Below are positions 1 to 9,666 of a stretch of 64,000 nt of DNA, piece by piece. A program made the translations under genes and the position numbers. Source of the DNA: Mesorhizobium sp. (GTDB taxonomy: Bacteria > Pseudomonadota > Alphaproteobacteria > Rhizobiales > Rhizobiaceae). The notes beneath the pieces are model-generated. The model was given only the letters and a program-made list of their open reading frames with translations. It made no database searches and was not told the origin of the DNA. Numbering within the stretch: position 1 is the first letter of the stretch; each line of letters begins with the position of its first letter. The stretch spans positions 316,549-380,548 of the forward strand of contig NZ_SUHQ01000001.1 in the NCBI RefSeq assembly GCF_004962245.1, in the 5' to 3' direction.

Positions 1-726
1 GTGACCGACGAATGGGCGGGAGCGGCGATCGGCGGGCCGAAGGCCAGGGCAATTCTTGCCGCCTGCGTCACCGGCACTGCCGTCGACAACGCCACTCTGC
101 CCTTCATGGGCATCGTGCGCGGCAAGATATCAGGCGTGCCGGTGATGATCTGCCGGCTTTCCTTCTCCGGAGAAATGGCCTTCGAGGTTTACTCCGGCGC
201 CGGGTACGGCACCCATGTCTGGGAAGCGTTGATCGAAGCCGGCAAGCCGTTCGGACTGGTGACTTACGGGCTTGAGGCGCTGGGCACGATGCGCATCGAG
301 AAGGGCCACGTCACCGGCGCCGAGATCGATGGCCGCACCACGGCACGCGACCTTCATCTCGACTGGATGCTGTCCAAGAAAAAGCCCTTCATCGGTTCGG
401 CGATGATGGATCGCGAGGGTCTGATCGCGCCCGACCGCCTGGAACTCGTCGGCTTGATTTCGCTGGACAACCAGCCGCTCAACGGTGGCGCTCACATCGT
501 CGAGACACTTGACGAAGCCAACCCGCACGATTCCATCGGCCACATCACTGCTTGCTGCTATTCACCGGCGCTCGGCAAGTATATCGCGCTCGCTTTGGTC
601 AAGGACGGCAAGGCACGGCGTGGTAGGCGCGCCCATATCTCCGATCCGTTGCGCGGCCGGTTCGGCCCGGTCGAGATCGTCTCCAATCACTTCTTTGATC
701 CGGACGGGAGCCGCATGCATGGTTGA
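1..726 (+). CDS. soxA: Sarcosine oxidase alpha subunit, C-terminal part (cut by window edge)
   Basis: Open from base 1, so the GTG at base 1 is only the window edge and the true start lies upstream. The visible 241 residues are the C-terminal GcvT/aminomethyltransferase-like domain of the heterotetrameric sarcosine oxidase alpha subunit, including the family signature YGLEALGTMRIEKGHVTG near residues 89-106. The complex oxidatively demethylates sarcosine to glycine and passes the one-carbon unit to tetrahydrofolate. The next gene encodes the gamma subunit and starts before this one stops, as expected for the sox operon order B-D-A-G. The NAD/FAD-binding N-terminal half of the about 990-residue family protein is outside the window. 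Confidence 0.92.
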   Translation: MTDEWAGAAIGGPKARAILAACVTGTAVDNATLPFMGIVRGKISGVPVMICRLSFSGEMAFEVYSGAGYGTHVWEALIEAGKPFGLVTYGLEALGTMRIEKGHVTGAEIDGRTTARDLHLDWMLSKKKPFIGSAMMDREGLIAPDRLELVGLISLDNQPLNGGAHIVETLDEANPHDSIGHITACCYSPALGKYIALALVKDGKARRGRRAHISDPLRGRFGPVEIVSNHFFDPDGSRMHG

Positions 727-1321
727 GCGCCAATCACCGCTTGAGTTGGCACCGCTTGAGCTGGAACTGCGCACCGGCTCGCATGGCGATTTCGAACACG
801 GCATCGATGTCATCCTCTCCGAAACCAGGCCGGGATCGATCCTGCAGCTCGCTGCCTGGCCGGGCCAGGAGAAGAAGCTGATCGCCGGTATCCGCACCGT
901 TACCGGCCTTGCTCTGCCCGATGGAGCCGGCGCCGGCAGCACCGATGGGGTGAGGTCCGTATTCGGCTTCGCGCCCGGAAAATTCACCGTGGTCGACGAG
1001 GCCGAGGGCTTGGGGTTGGCCTTTGCCAATGTCGTCACCCCGGCGATCGGCACGGTGACCGACCTGTCGCATGGCCGCACCGCGATCCGCATCGCCGGAC
1101 CGAAGGCCGAATGGGTGCTGGCAAAATTCTTCGCCATCGACTTCGCGCTGCCGGCCTTCCCGGTCGGAGCCGGCCGCTCGACCATGCATCATGACGTCTT
1201 CGCGCAGATTCAGCGCACCGGCGCCGACCAATTCGACATCTATGTGTTCCGCTCGTTTGCGCGCTCGTTCTGGAAGGCGCTCTGTCACGCCAGCGAGGAA
1301 GTCGGTTACGAAGTGCAGTAG
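719..1321 (+). CDS. soxG: Sarcosine oxidase gamma subunit
   Basis: Encodes 200 aa, a normal length for SoxG, the small subunit of heterotetrameric sarcosine oxidase. The ATG at 719 overlaps the soxA stop by 8 bases, which supports translational coupling and this start over the longer in-frame extension upstream. The sequence shows the weak GcvT-like fold typical of the family, with no catalytic motif of its own. It is the last gene of the operon; a convergent nitroreductase gene ends 38 bases downstream. The identification comes from soxA adjacency plus recognisable stretches such as SVFGFAPGKFTVVDEAEGLG and the RSFARSFW motif near the C terminus. Confidence 0.85.
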   Translation: MVERQSPLELAPLELELRTGSHGDFEHGIDVILSETRPGSILQLAAWPGQEKKLIAGIRTVTGLALPDGAGAGSTDGVRSVFGFAPGKFTVVDEAEGLGLAFANVVTPAIGTVTDLSHGRTAIRIAGPKAEWVLAKFFAIDFALPAFPVGAGRSTMHHDVFAQIQRTGADQFDIYVFRSFARSFWKALCHASEEVGYEVQ

Positions 1322-1358
1322 ACCGTGGCGGCGCGTCGTCACCTCACTTGGCGCCACC

Positions 1359-2063
1359 TCACTTGGCGAACGTCACCCACTCTTCCAGCGGCGCGCGGTC
1401 GGTGCGGAACTCGTTTTCCGGCTTGGACGTGTCCTCATGGCCGAGCGCCATCCCGCAGACGACGATCTCCTCGTCGGGAATGTTGAGCACGGGCCTTATC
1501 TGCCGGTGATAAGGCGCGAACGCCGCCTGCGGACAGGTGTGCAGGCCCCTGCCCCGCGCCGCCACCATGATGTTCTGCAGGAACATGCCGTAGTCGATCC
1601 AGGAGCCCTTGTTGAGCCGCCGGTCGACGGTGAAAATCATGCCGACCGGCGCGTCGAAGAAGACAAAGTTTCGGTCGTGCTGCGCGCGCATCCTGTCCAC
1701 CTCACGCCGGCCGATGCCGAGCACACTGTAGAGGCCGAAGCCGTTGGCCCGCCTACGGGTGAGATAGGGTTCGAAGAACTGATCGGGATAGTAGCGATAT
1801 TCGTCCCAATCGGCCTTTTCGGCGCGGATACCGGAGTTAAGGATAGCGTCGGTGATCCGCTGCTTGACCTCGCCTTTGGTGACGTAGACCCGCCAGGGCT
1901 GCATGTTGGTGCCCGAAGGCGCCCGAGCTGCCACGGCGAGAATGGAGCGGATCGTCTCGTCGTCGACCATGTCGGGCAGGAAGGCGCGCACTGAACGGCG
2001 CGATGTGATCGCCTCGTCGACGATCGCCGCATCCTTGGCGATCCGGGTGTTGTTTTCCAGCAT
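1359..2063 (-). CDS. Nitroreductase family FMN-dependent oxidoreductase
   Basis: Encodes 234 aa with the nitroreductase fold: the N-terminal phosphate/FMN-binding SRRSVRAFLPD (about residues 21-31), APSGTNMQPW (48-57) and a C-terminal GMALGHED segment. Such proteins reduce nitro groups or quinones with NAD(P)H through FMN in the cytoplasm; the substrate here is not evident. It lacks the features of BluB, so I do not assign it to dimethylbenzimidazole synthesis despite cobalamin genes elsewhere in the window. It is transcribed alone, convergent to soxG. An imperfect tandem of CACCTCACTTGGCG lies at its 3' end (about 1340-1368). Confidence 0.85.
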   Translation of the reverse strand: MLENNTRIAKDAAIVDEAITSRRSVRAFLPDMVDDETIRSILAVAARAPSGTNMQPWRVYVTKGEVKQRITDAILNSGIRAEKADWDEYRYYPDQFFEPYLTRRRANGFGLYSVLGIGRREVDRMRAQHDRNFVFFDAPVGMIFTVDRRLNKGSWIDYGMFLQNIMVAARGRGLHTCPQAAFAPYHRQIRPVLNIPDEEIVVCGMALGHEDTSKPENEFRTDRAPLEEWVTFAK

Positions 2064-2075
2064 GGGCCGTCCTTA

Positions 2076-2170
2076 GCGCATAACCCCGGAAACCGGAATC
2101 GGTTTCCGGAAAGGATCATGCGCAGTCCAGAAAATGATAGAGCATCCTTTGCGCGTCCAATTGGACGCGC
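2076..2170 (+). repeat. REP-like double-hairpin intergenic element, copy A
   Basis: Outer arms GCGCAT (2076-2081) and ATGCGC (2118-2123) enclose a perfect 10-bp stem, 2086-2095 with 2100-2109, around a GAAT loop. A second perfect 8-bp hairpin, GCGCGTCC-AATT-GGACGCGC, lies at 2151-2170. The same architecture and word order, including TCCTTTGCGCG, recur at 28592-28671. It occupies the gap upstream of the nitroreductase gene. I know this as a common style of intergenic palindrome in Mesorhizobium; the strand given is arbitrary. Confidence 0.75.
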
Positions 2171-2282
2171 GGCGCTCTAACGGGGTCTCGACCGGACGTC
2201 CCTCACTCGCCGTTCGTGGCCGAGCCTTTGCCCGAACCTTGAGAATGGCGCAAGCAAATCTTGTGGCCTCATGAAAATGCTC

Positions 2283-2373
2283 TTGATTTTTTCACGAGCT
2301 TGGCCTCTCATGAAATTTGCCCCGAATTTTTCACCAAGGGGAATTTTTCACCAAGAGAAATTCTTCATCGAGA
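2283..2373 (+). promoter_or_regulatory. Repeated TTTTTCAC-type motifs upstream of the XRE regulator (candidate operators)
   Basis: The 5' region of the XRE-cupin gene is AT-rich against a GC-rich background. It carries imperfect direct repeats: AATTTTTCACCAAGGGG (about 2325-2341), AATTTTTCACCAAGAGA (about 2342-2358) and AATTCTTCATCGAGAGA (about 2359-2375), plus an outlying TTTTTTCACGAG near 2287. TGAAATT at 2310 also forms an inverted partner to AATTTTTCA. Multiple phased copies next to a helix-turn-helix gene suggest autoregulatory operators or a duplicated leader; the binding protein is inferred. Confidence 0.4.
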
Positions 2374-2376
2374 GAA

Positions 2377-2970
2377 ATGGCTTTGCCCTCAACCGCCGTC
2401 AGATCGGAGCAGGAAAATCGCGAACGGCTGCTGGCCGGCGATATCAGGGCGCTGCGCAGGGCGCGCGGGCTGACGCTTGCCGAGATCGGCCTAAAGCTCG
2501 GCCGCTCCGTCGGCTGGGTCAGTCAGGTCGAACGCGGCCTGTCGATACCATCGCTCAGTGACCTCAGGGCCTTCGCCGAATTGTTCGGCGTGCCGGTCAG
2601 CCTGTTCTTCAGCCACGATGTGCCCGTCGAGAAAGAGCGCGGCGTGGTCGTGCGTGCTGGCAGCCGCCGCACGCTTGGCACAAGCGATTCCGGCTTGATG
2701 GAGGAGCTTCTGTCGCCCGACCTCGGCGGTAGTTTCGAGATGCTGCGTTCGGTCTTCGCGCCAGGTGCGGAGATGAAGACCGAGGCGCGCCGGCCGACGG
2801 AGGAAGCCGGATATGTCGCCTCCGGCAGCTTCGACATCGAGATAGCAGGCGTCTGGCACCAGCTTGGCGAAGGCGATTCCTTTCGCTTTGACGACAAGCC
2901 GTTCCGCTGGCGCAATCCTGGAGCGGAGCCAGCGGTGGTGATCTGGGTGGTTTCGCCACCTGTTTATTGA
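2377..2970 (+). CDS. XRE-family transcriptional regulator with C-terminal cupin domain
   Basis: Encodes 197 aa from the ATG at 2377, which has GAGAG just upstream. Longer in-frame starts would run through the repeat-rich leader and are less likely. Residues about 22-76 form an HTH of the Cro/CI class (DIRALRRARGLTLAEIGLKLG), and residues about 120-190 form a small cupin ligand-sensing domain. This HTH-cupin architecture usually controls catabolic genes for amines or amino acids. The gene lies 16 bases upstream of a dimethylglycine-dehydrogenase-like gene on the same strand, so it probably regulates that operon and itself. The ligand is unknown. Confidence 0.88.
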   Translation: MALPSTAVRSEQENRERLLAGDIRALRRARGLTLAEIGLKLGRSVGWVSQVERGLSIPSLSDLRAFAELFGVPVSLFFSHDVPVEKERGVVVRAGSRRTLGTSDSGLMEELLSPDLGGSFEMLRSVFAPGAEMKTEARRPTEEAGYVASGSFDIEIAGVWHQLGEGDSFRFDDKPFRWRNPGAEPAVVIWVVSPPVY

Positions 2971-2986
2971 AGCTTTGGAGAAAAAC

Positions 2987-5440
2987 ATGGCCGGTTTGCC
3001 GACCACGGCACGCGTGGTGATCATAGGAGGCGGTGTCGTCGGCACCTCCTCGCTCTATCATCTCGCCAAGGCGGGCTGGACCGATTGCGTGCTTCTGGAA
3101 AAAAACGAGCTCACCTCCGGCTCGACCTGGCATGCGGCCGGCAACGTGCCGACCTTCTCCTCGTCATGGTCGCTGATGAACATGCAGCGCTATTCGACGG
3201 AGCTCTATCGCGGGCTGGCCGACGAGGTCAGCTATCCCATGAACTACCATGTCACCGGCTCGCTCAGGCTGGCCCATACGGTTGAGCGCATGCAGGAGTT
3301 CCAGCGCGCCAAGGGCATGGGCCGCTACCAGGGCATGGACATCGACGTGGTCGGGCTCGACGAGATCAAGCGCCGCTACCCGTTCATCGAGACGCATGAG
3401 CTGAAAGGCGCGCTCTACGATCCGAGCGACGGCGACATCGACCCGGCGCAGCTGACCCAGGCGCTGGCCAAGGGCGCGCGCGACATGGGTGCGAAGATCA
3501 TCCGCTTCTGCCCGGTCACCGGCGTGCGCCGTGAGAAGGACGAATGGGTCGTCGAGACCGCGCAGGGCGAAATCCGCTGCGAGATCGTCGTCAACGCCGC
3601 CGGTTACCGCGCGGCCGAAGTCGGCAGGATGTTCGGCCGCAACGTGCCGATGATGGTGATGAGCCATCAATATATCCTGTTCGAGGAAATCCCCGAACTG
3701 GCCGCGTGGTCGAAGGAGCAAGGCAGGAAACTGCCGCTCCTGCGCGACGTCGACACCTCCTACTATCTGCGCCAGGAAAAGAACGGCATGAATCTCGGCC
3801 CCTACGAGCGCAATTGCCGCGCCCACTGGGTCGGTCACAACGATCCAATGCCCGATGACTTCTCGTTCCAGTTGTTCCCCGACGATCTCGACCGGCTGGA
3901 GAACTATCTGGCCGACGCCGTTGCCCGCGTGCCGATCCTCGGCACCGCCGGATTGTCCAAGGTCATCAACGGACCGATCCCCTACGCGCCGGATGGCAAC
4001 CCGCTGATCGGGCCGATGCCCGGCGTGCCGAATGCCTTCGAGGCCTGCGTCTTCACCTTCGGCATCGCCCAGGGCGGCGGCGCCGGCAAGGTGCTGGCCG
4101 AATGGGTGACCGAGGGCCAGACCGAATGGGACATGTGGTCCTGCGATCCGCGCCGTTTCACCAGTTTTGCCTCGGCTCCGGATTACTGCGTTGCCAAGGG
4201 CATGGAGATCTACGGCAACGAATACGCCATCCAGTTTCCGCGCCATGCCTGGCCGGCTGGGCGCGACCGCAAGCTGTCGCCAATCCACGATCGCATCAAG
4301 GCGCTCGGCGCCTGCTTCGACGCCTATAATGGCTGGGAGCGCGCCACCTGGTACGCGCAAGCCGGCGACGATGTTTCGGAAGCCGCGACGCTGACCTTCC
4401 GCCGCGACGGGCCCTGGCAGCATCGCGTCCGCGAAGAATGCCTCGCCGTGCGCGACGCCGCCGGCATTTTGGACCTGCCGGGTTTTTCCCGCTTCAACCT
4501 GGACGGCCCGGGGGCTGCGGAATGGCTGAGCCAGCAGATCACCGGGCTGGTGCCGAAACCTGGCCGCATCGGCCTTGTCTATTTTGCCGACGACAAGGGC
4601 CGCATCGTCACCGAAATGTCGGTGGTGCGCCACGAGGAGAATTTGATGACGCTGATCACCGCCGCCGTGGCGCAGTGGCACGATTTCGAGTGGCTGAAAT
4701 CGCGCATGCCCAGGGATGCGACGTTCAAACTGATCGACCGGACGGAAGAATATTCCACGCAGATCCTCGCCGGACCCAATTCGCGAAAAATCCTCGCCGA
4801 TGTCTGCGCGGCTGACCTTGCTCTGTCCTGGCTGACGCATCAGGAGACAACAATCGCCGGCCGTTGGGCAAGGCTGGTGCGTGTGTCCTTCGCCGGCGAA
4901 CTCGGCTGGGAAATCCACACCAGGGTCGACGACACCGCCGCCATCTTCGACACCGTCTGGGCGGCCGGCCGGAAGCACGGCCTGAAGCCGTTCGGCATGT
5001 ACGCTCTGGATTCACTCAGGCTTGAAAAAGGCTATCGCGCCTGGAAGGGCGACCTGTCGAGCGACTATTCGATCCTGCAGGGCGGGCTGGAACGGTTCGT
5101 CAAATGGGACAAGCCCGAATTCCGCGGCAAGGCGGCGTTGCTGAGCGAAAAACAGCAAGGCGTGAGGAAGCGCTTCGTCACGCTGGTCGTCGAAAACTCC
5201 GGCGACTGCGACGCACCTTACATGTCGACGCTCTGGCATGACGGCCGGATCGTCGGCGAGACGACGTCGGGCGGCTGGGGCCATCGCGTCGACAAGTCGA
5301 TCGCGCTCGGGATGCTGCGCGCCGACCTGACCGAACCAGGAACCGCGGTCGAGGTCGAGATCTTCGGCGAGCGCTTCAAGGCCGTCGTGCAGAACGACGA
5401 GCCGCTGTGGGATCCGAAGAACGAAAGGCTAAGAGCATAA
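2987..5440 (+). CDS. FAD-dependent oxidoreductase / aminomethyltransferase, dimethylglycine dehydrogenase-like
   Basis: Encodes 817 aa from the ATG at 2987, with GGAG six bases upstream; a TTG at 2975 is an alternative. The N-terminal half is a DAO-type FAD domain with the dinucleotide motif GGGVVG (about 14-19) and STWHAAG (about 46-52), whose His aligns with the covalently flavinylated His of dimethylglycine dehydrogenase. The C-terminal half, from about residue 430, is a GcvT-type folate-binding domain. Family members oxidatively demethylate N-methyl amino acids and trap formaldehyde as methylene-tetrahydrofolate. It is first of three overlapping genes with an aminotransferase and a second FAD/GcvT protein. 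The exact substrate is not determined. Confidence 0.88.
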   Translation: MAGLPTTARVVIIGGGVVGTSSLYHLAKAGWTDCVLLEKNELTSGSTWHAAGNVPTFSSSWSLMNMQRYSTELYRGLADEVSYPMNYHVTGSLRLAHTVERMQEFQRAKGMGRYQGMDIDVVGLDEIKRRYPFIETHELKGALYDPSDGDIDPAQLTQALAKGARDMGAKIIRFCPVTGVRREKDEWVVETAQGEIRCEIVVNAAGYRAAEVGRMFGRNVPMMVMSHQYILFEEIPELAAWSKEQGRKLPLLRDVDTSYYLRQEKNGMNLGPYERNCRAHWVGHNDPMPDDFSFQLFPDDLDRLENYLADAVARVPILGTAGLSKVINGPIPYAPDGNPLIGPMPGVPNAFEACVFTFGIAQGGGAGKVLAEWVTEGQTEWDMWSCDPRRFTSFASAPDYCVAKGMEIYGNEYAIQFPRHAWPAGRDRKLSPIHDRIKALGACFDAYNGWERATWYAQAGDDVSEAATLTFRRDGPWQHRVREECLAVRDAAGILDLPGFSRFNLDGPGAAEWLSQQITGLVPKPGRIGLVYFADDKGRIVTEMSVVRHEENLMTLITAAVAQWHDFEWLKSRMPRDATFKLIDRTEEYSTQILAGPNSRKILADVCAADLALSWLTHQETTIAGRWARLVRVSFAGELGWEIHTRVDDTAAIFDTVWAAGRKHGLKPFGMYALDSLRLEKGYRAWKGDLSSDYSILQGGLERFVKWDKPEFRGKAALLSEKQQGVRKRFVTLVVENSGDCDAPYMSTLWHDGRIVGETTSGGWGHRVDKSIALGMLRADLTEPGTAVEVEIFGERFKAVVQNDEPLWDPKNERLRA

Positions 5441-6621
5441 TGCCCAGACCATCATCGCGCATTTCCGGTATCGTGCCTTCCGGCAAGGATGGCTGGGAAG
5501 TCCACTTCGCGGCCTGGACACGCAAGGAGGCCGGCGAGGACATCATCGTGCTGTCGGTTGGCGACCATGATTTCGATACGCCGGCGCAAACGATCGAAGC
5601 CTGCGTGACGGCGGTTCGCGCCAGCAATCACCACTACACCCCCCTTCCCGGTCTTCCGCGCCTGCGCAAGGCAATGGCGGCGGCCTCGACCGCGTGCTCC
5701 GGCATTGCGACCAACCCCGATCAGGTCATCGCCACGCCAGGCGGACAGGCAGCGCTGTACGCGGCCGTGCAAGCCGTTCTCGATCAGGGCGACCATGCCA
5801 TCGTGGTCGCGCCCTACTACGCGACCTATCCCAACACGTTCAGCGCGGCCGGCGCCGATTTCACCGTGGTCGAAACACCCGCCGAGGATGGTTTTCAGCC
5901 GCACGCCGCCGACATTCGCGCAGCGCTTCGGCCGAACACGCGCGCCATCCTCATCAACACGCCGAACAACCCGACGGGTGCTGTCTACTCGCGCCAGCGT
6001 CTGGAAGAACTGGCGCAGATCTGCCGGGAGCATGACCTCTGGCTGCTGTCGGACGAGGTCTATTGGACGCTGGGTGGTGGCGAGCACATCTCGCCGCGCG
6101 CGCTGCCCGGCATGGCGGAACGCACGCTGGTCATCAATTCGATGTCCAAGAGCCACGGCATGACCGGCTGGCGCATGGGTTGGCTGACCGGGCCCGAAGA
6201 GATGATCTCGCTGCTGACCAACCTCAATCTGGTGACGACCTACGGCCTGCCGGCCTTCATCAGCCTCGCTTGCGCCGAGGCGCTGGAAAACGGCTACGGC
6301 GTCAAGGCGATCGCTGAACGCTATGCCGCAAGGCGCACCGTCGTCCTCGAGGCCATGCGCGGCATGAACAACGTCACGGTGCGAGGCTCCGAAGGCGGCA
6401 TGTATGTCATGCTCGACATATCGGCTCTCGAACCGGACGACGAGAAATTCGCCTGGGCGCTCCTCGACAAGGAGAAAGTCGGCGTAATGCCGGGCTCGAG
6501 CTTCGGCAAAGCCGCCGCCGGCCACATCCGCATCAGCCTCTGCCAGCCCGAGGCCGTGCTTTTGGAAGCAGCCCTTCGCTTGCGCCGCTTCGCGTCTGGC
6601 TATCGCCGTGAGGCCGCATGA
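5440..6621 (+). CDS. Class I/II PLP-dependent aminotransferase
   Basis: Encodes 393 aa. The ATG at 5440 shares one base with the preceding stop (TAATG), deciding the start. Fold-type I features are visible: NTPNNPTG (about 173-180), SDEVY (204-208), the Schiff-base lysine K237 in [16 protein letters not shown] and the nearby Arg. It resembles the aspartate and arginine:pyruvate aminotransferase branch. It sits between two FAD/GcvT demethylases in a tightly coupled operon, so it probably removes the amino group of the demethylated product or of a co-catabolised amino acid. The substrate is not deducible from sequence alone. Confidence 0.88.
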   Translation: MPRPSSRISGIVPSGKDGWEVHFAAWTRKEAGEDIIVLSVGDHDFDTPAQTIEACVTAVRASNHHYTPLPGLPRLRKAMAAASTACSGIATNPDQVIATPGGQAALYAAVQAVLDQGDHAIVVAPYYATYPNTFSAAGADFTVVETPAEDGFQPHAADIRAALRPNTRAILINTPNNPTGAVYSRQRLEELAQICREHDLWLLSDEVYWTLGGGEHISPRALPGMAERTLVINSMSKSHGMTGWRMGWLTGPEEMISLLTNLNLVTTYGLPAFISLACAEALENGYGVKAIAERYAARRTVVLEAMRGMNNVTVRGSEGGMYVMLDISALEPDDEKFAWALLDKEKVGVMPGSSFGKAAAGHIRISLCQPEAVLLEAALRLRRFASGYRREAA

Positions 6622-9077
6622 GCGCCCTGCCACCCAAAACCATCCCGACAAAGGCTCGCGCCGTCATCATCGGCGGCGGCGTCTCCGGCTGCTCGGTCGC
6701 CTACCACCTGGCCAAGCTCGGCTGGACCGATATCGTGCTGCTCGAACGCAGGCAGCTAACATCGGGCACGACATGGCATGCCGCCGGCCTGATCGGCCAG
6801 TTGCGCGGCTCGCAGAACATGACGCGGCTGGCGAAATATTCGGCCGACCTCTACGTCAAGCTGGAAGCCGAGACCGATGTCGGCACTGGCATGCGGCAGG
6901 TCGGTTCGATCACCGTGGCGCTGACCGAGGAACGCAAGCACGAGATTTATAGGCAGGCGTCTCTCGCCCGCGCGTTCGATGTCGACGTGCGCGAGATTTC
7001 GCCAAATGAAGTCAAGGAGATGTACCCGCATCTCAACATTTCCGATGTGGTCGGCGCAGTCCACCTGCCGCTCGACGGCCAATGCGATCCGGCCAACATC
7101 GCGATGGCGCTGGCCAAGGGCGCACGCCAGCGCGGTGCGACGATTGTCGAGAATGTGAAGGTCACCAAGGTCCATACAAAGAATGGCCGCGTCACCGGCG
7201 TGTCATGGGCGCAAGGCGACGGGCAAGGCACGATCGAAGCCGACATCGTCGTCAATTGCGCGGGCATGTGGGCGCGTGAGCTCGGGCGCCAGAACGGCGT
7301 CACCATCCCGCTGCATGCCTGCGAGCATTTCTACCTCGTCACCGAGCCGATCCCCGGTCTCTCCCGCCTGCCGGTGCTGCGCGTGCCGGACGAATGCGCC
7401 TACTACAAGGAAGACGCCGGCAAGATGATGCTCGGCGCATTCGAGCCAGTGGCCAAGCCATGGGGCATGGACGGTATCCGCGAGGACTTCTGCTTCGACC
7501 AGTTGCCGGAGGATTTCGAGCATTTCGAGCCGATCCTCGAAATGGGCGTCAACCGCATGCCGATGCTGGCCAGCGCCGGCATCCACACCTTCTTCAACGG
7601 TCCGGAGAGTTTTACCCCCGACGATCGCTATTATCTCGGCGAGGCACCCGAGCTTTCCGGCTACTGGATGGCGACCGGCTACAATTCGATCGGCATCGTG
7701 TCGTCCGGCGGCGCCGGCATGGCGCTGGCGCAATGGATCAACGATGGCGAAGCACCCTTCGATCTCTGGGAAGTCGATATCCGCCGCGCCCAACCGTTCC
7801 AGAAGAACCGCCGCTACCTGAAGGAGCGCGTCTCCGAAACGCTCGGCCTGCTCTATGCCGACCATTTTCCGTACCGCCAGATGGCGACCTCGCGCAATGT
7901 CAGGCGTTCGCCGCTGCATGAGCATCTGAAGGCACGCGGCGCCGTGTTCGGCGAAGTCGCCGGCTGGGAACGCGCCAACTGGTTTGCTCGCGAAGGCCAG
8001 GAGCGCGAATACCGCTATTCCTGGAAGCGTCAGAACTGGTTCGACAATCAGCGCGACGAGCATTTCGCGGTCCGGAACGGCGTCGGCCTGTTCGACATGA
8101 CCTCATTCGGCAAGATCCGTGTCGAAGGCCGCGACGCCTGTGCCTTCCTGCAGAAGCTTTGCGCCAACGACATGGACGTGGCGCCGGGCAAGATCGTCTA
8201 CACTCAGATGCTCAACCAGCGCGGCGGCATAGAGAGCGACCTCACCGTCTCGCGCCTGTCTGAAACGGCCTACCTCCTCGTCGTGCCCGGCGCAACGCTG
8301 CAGCGCGATCTCGCCTGGCTGTGCAAGCACCTCGTCGACGAATTCGTCGTCATTACCGATGTCACCGCTGCCGAAGCCGTGCTCTGCCTCATGGGTCCGG
8401 ATTCCAGGAAGCTGATTCAAAAGCTGAGCCCAAACGATTTCTCCAACGAAACCAATCCGTTCGGGACGTTTCAGGAGGTAGAAATCGGCATGGGTCTGGC
8501 CCGCGCCCACCGCGTCACCTATGTCGGCGAACTCGGCTGGGAGCTTTATGTCTCGACTGAGCAGGCGGCACACGTCTTCGAGACGATCGAGGACGCGGGC
8601 GCCGATGTCGGCTTGAAGCTCTGCGGCTTGCACACGCTCGATTCCTGCCGGATCGAAAAGGCTTTCCGGCATTTCGGCCATGACATCACCGACGAGGATA
8701 ACGTGCTGGAAGCCGGTCTTGGTTTCGCGGTGAAGACCGCCAAGGGCGATTTTCTCGGCCGCGATGCCGTACTGAAGAAAAAAGAAACCGGATTGAACCG
8801 GCGGCTGGTGCAATTCCGGCTGAAGGACGCGGAGCCGCTGCTCTTCCACAACGAGGCGATCCTGCGCGACGGCAAGATCGTCGGCCCGATCACCTCAGGC
8901 AATTACGGCCATCATCTCGGCGGCGCCGTGGGCCTCGGCTACGTGCCGTGCAAGGGCGAGAGTGAGGCAGACGTGCTGTCGTCGTCCTACGATATCGAGA
9001 TCGCCGGCGAGCGCTTCGCCGCCGAGGCATCGCTGAAGCCGATGTATGATCCGAAATCGGAACGAGTGCGGATGTAG
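6618..9077 (+). CDS. FAD-dependent oxidoreductase / aminomethyltransferase, dimethylglycine dehydrogenase-like (second copy)
   Basis: Encodes 819 aa; the start overlaps the aminotransferase stop as ATGA. The architecture matches the gene at 2987: GGGVSG (about 19-24), the TTWHAAG flavinylation-type motif with His near 54, and a GcvT domain in the C-terminal half. The two proteins are clearly paralogous but diverged: the segment after the His differs ([14 protein letters not shown] here, NVPTFSSSWSLMNMQ in the first). They probably act on different N-methyl substrates or successive demethylation steps. It ends one base before the convergent stop of the quinone reductase gene. Confidence 0.88.
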   Translation: MSALPPKTIPTKARAVIIGGGVSGCSVAYHLAKLGWTDIVLLERRQLTSGTTWHAAGLIGQLRGSQNMTRLAKYSADLYVKLEAETDVGTGMRQVGSITVALTEERKHEIYRQASLARAFDVDVREISPNEVKEMYPHLNISDVVGAVHLPLDGQCDPANIAMALAKGARQRGATIVENVKVTKVHTKNGRVTGVSWAQGDGQGTIEADIVVNCAGMWARELGRQNGVTIPLHACEHFYLVTEPIPGLSRLPVLRVPDECAYYKEDAGKMMLGAFEPVAKPWGMDGIREDFCFDQLPEDFEHFEPILEMGVNRMPMLASAGIHTFFNGPESFTPDDRYYLGEAPELSGYWMATGYNSIGIVSSGGAGMALAQWINDGEAPFDLWEVDIRRAQPFQKNRRYLKERVSETLGLLYADHFPYRQMATSRNVRRSPLHEHLKARGAVFGEVAGWERANWFAREGQEREYRYSWKRQNWFDNQRDEHFAVRNGVGLFDMTSFGKIRVEGRDACAFLQKLCANDMDVAPGKIVYTQMLNQRGGIESDLTVSRLSETAYLLVVPGATLQRDLAWLCKHLVDEFVVITDVTAAEAVLCLMGPDSRKLIQKLSPNDFSNETNPFGTFQEVEIGMGLARAHRVTYVGELGWELYVSTEQAAHVFETIEDAGADVGLKLCGLHTLDSCRIEKAFRHFGHDITDEDNVLEAGLGFAVKTAKGDFLGRDAVLKKKETGLNRRLVQFRLKDAEPLLFHNEAILRDGKIVGPITSGNYGHHLGGAVGLGYVPCKGESEADVLSSSYDIEIAGERFAAEASLKPMYDPKSERVRM

Positions 9078-9078
9078 C

Positions 9079-9666
9079 TCAGAACCGCTCCAGTTTCGCC
9101 CGCACTTTCTCCAGAAACGCCGCCCTCGTCTTCGGTGTCGAGGAATCCATCAGGTAGTGCGCCAGAAAGAACGTCCTGCAGCGGGTAGCGCAGAGCGCTC
9201 GCATGCCACGCAGGATTGTCTTGCGTCCCGGTTGGCCGACGACGACGCTCCACCATGTCGGCGCGCCGCAGGTCGTGATCACCCCGATCTTCGTCACATG
9301 CCTCATCAGCGACTGGATCCGTCCCTTGCCCGCCGGCAGCCGGAAGGCAACGTCGGTCGCCCAGACCCGGTCGAGCCAGCCCTTCAGCATTGCCGGCAGC
9401 CCGTACCACCATGTCGGATAGATGAAGAGGATTGCCTCGGCCCAGTTGAGGTGGTCGATGTGCGGCTCGAGCGCCGGGTCCTGCGGGGCACGCTCATTGT
9501 AGCTACGCCGTTCTTCGCAGCCCATGACCGGATCGAAATCTTCCGCATAGAGGTCGAGCAGACGCACCTCCCAGCCCCTCGCCTTCAACACGTCGATGGC
9601 GGAGTCTCGGATCGAGGCGCAAAAGCTTTCCGGGACCGGATGGCAGTAAACCACAAGGACCCGCAT
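9079..9666 (-). CDS. Flavodoxin-fold NAD(P)H:quinone oxidoreductase
   Basis: Encodes 195 aa of the NQO1/MdaB/KefF-like flavodoxin fold. It begins RVLVVYCHPVPESFCASI, with the flavin phosphate-binding PTWWYGLPAMLKGWLDRV around residues 80-97. The ATG at 9666 overlaps the preceding stop by one base (TGATG). It is the last gene of a minus-strand operon and is paralogous to the gene immediately upstream. Such enzymes use FMN or FAD to reduce quinones or similar acceptors with NAD(P)H. In this operon the pair could recycle electrons for the FAD oxidase or protect against a reactive pathway intermediate; that role is inference. Confidence 0.82.
   Translation of the reverse strand: MRVLVVYCHPVPESFCASIRDSAIDVLKARGWEVRLLDLYAEDFDPVMGCEERRSYNERAPQDPALEPHIDHLNWAEAILFIYPTWWYGLPAMLKGWLDRVWATDVAFRLPAGKGRIQSLMRHVTKIGVITTCGAPTWWSVVVGQPGRKTILRGMRALCATRCRTFFLAHYLMDSSTPKTRAAFLEKVRAKLERF

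Noticed and set aside
1359..2063. BluB (dimethylbenzimidazole synthase) as identity of the nitroreductase
   Set aside because: The N-terminal and substrate-side motifs match generic nitroreductases, not BluB, and the gene is far from the cob operon.
3164..4978. 604-codon open frame on the minus strand opposite the first FAD/GcvT gene
   Set aside because: High-GC shadow: the composition is low-complexity, with no start signal or family resemblance, and the opposite strand encodes a clear oxidoreductase over the same bases.
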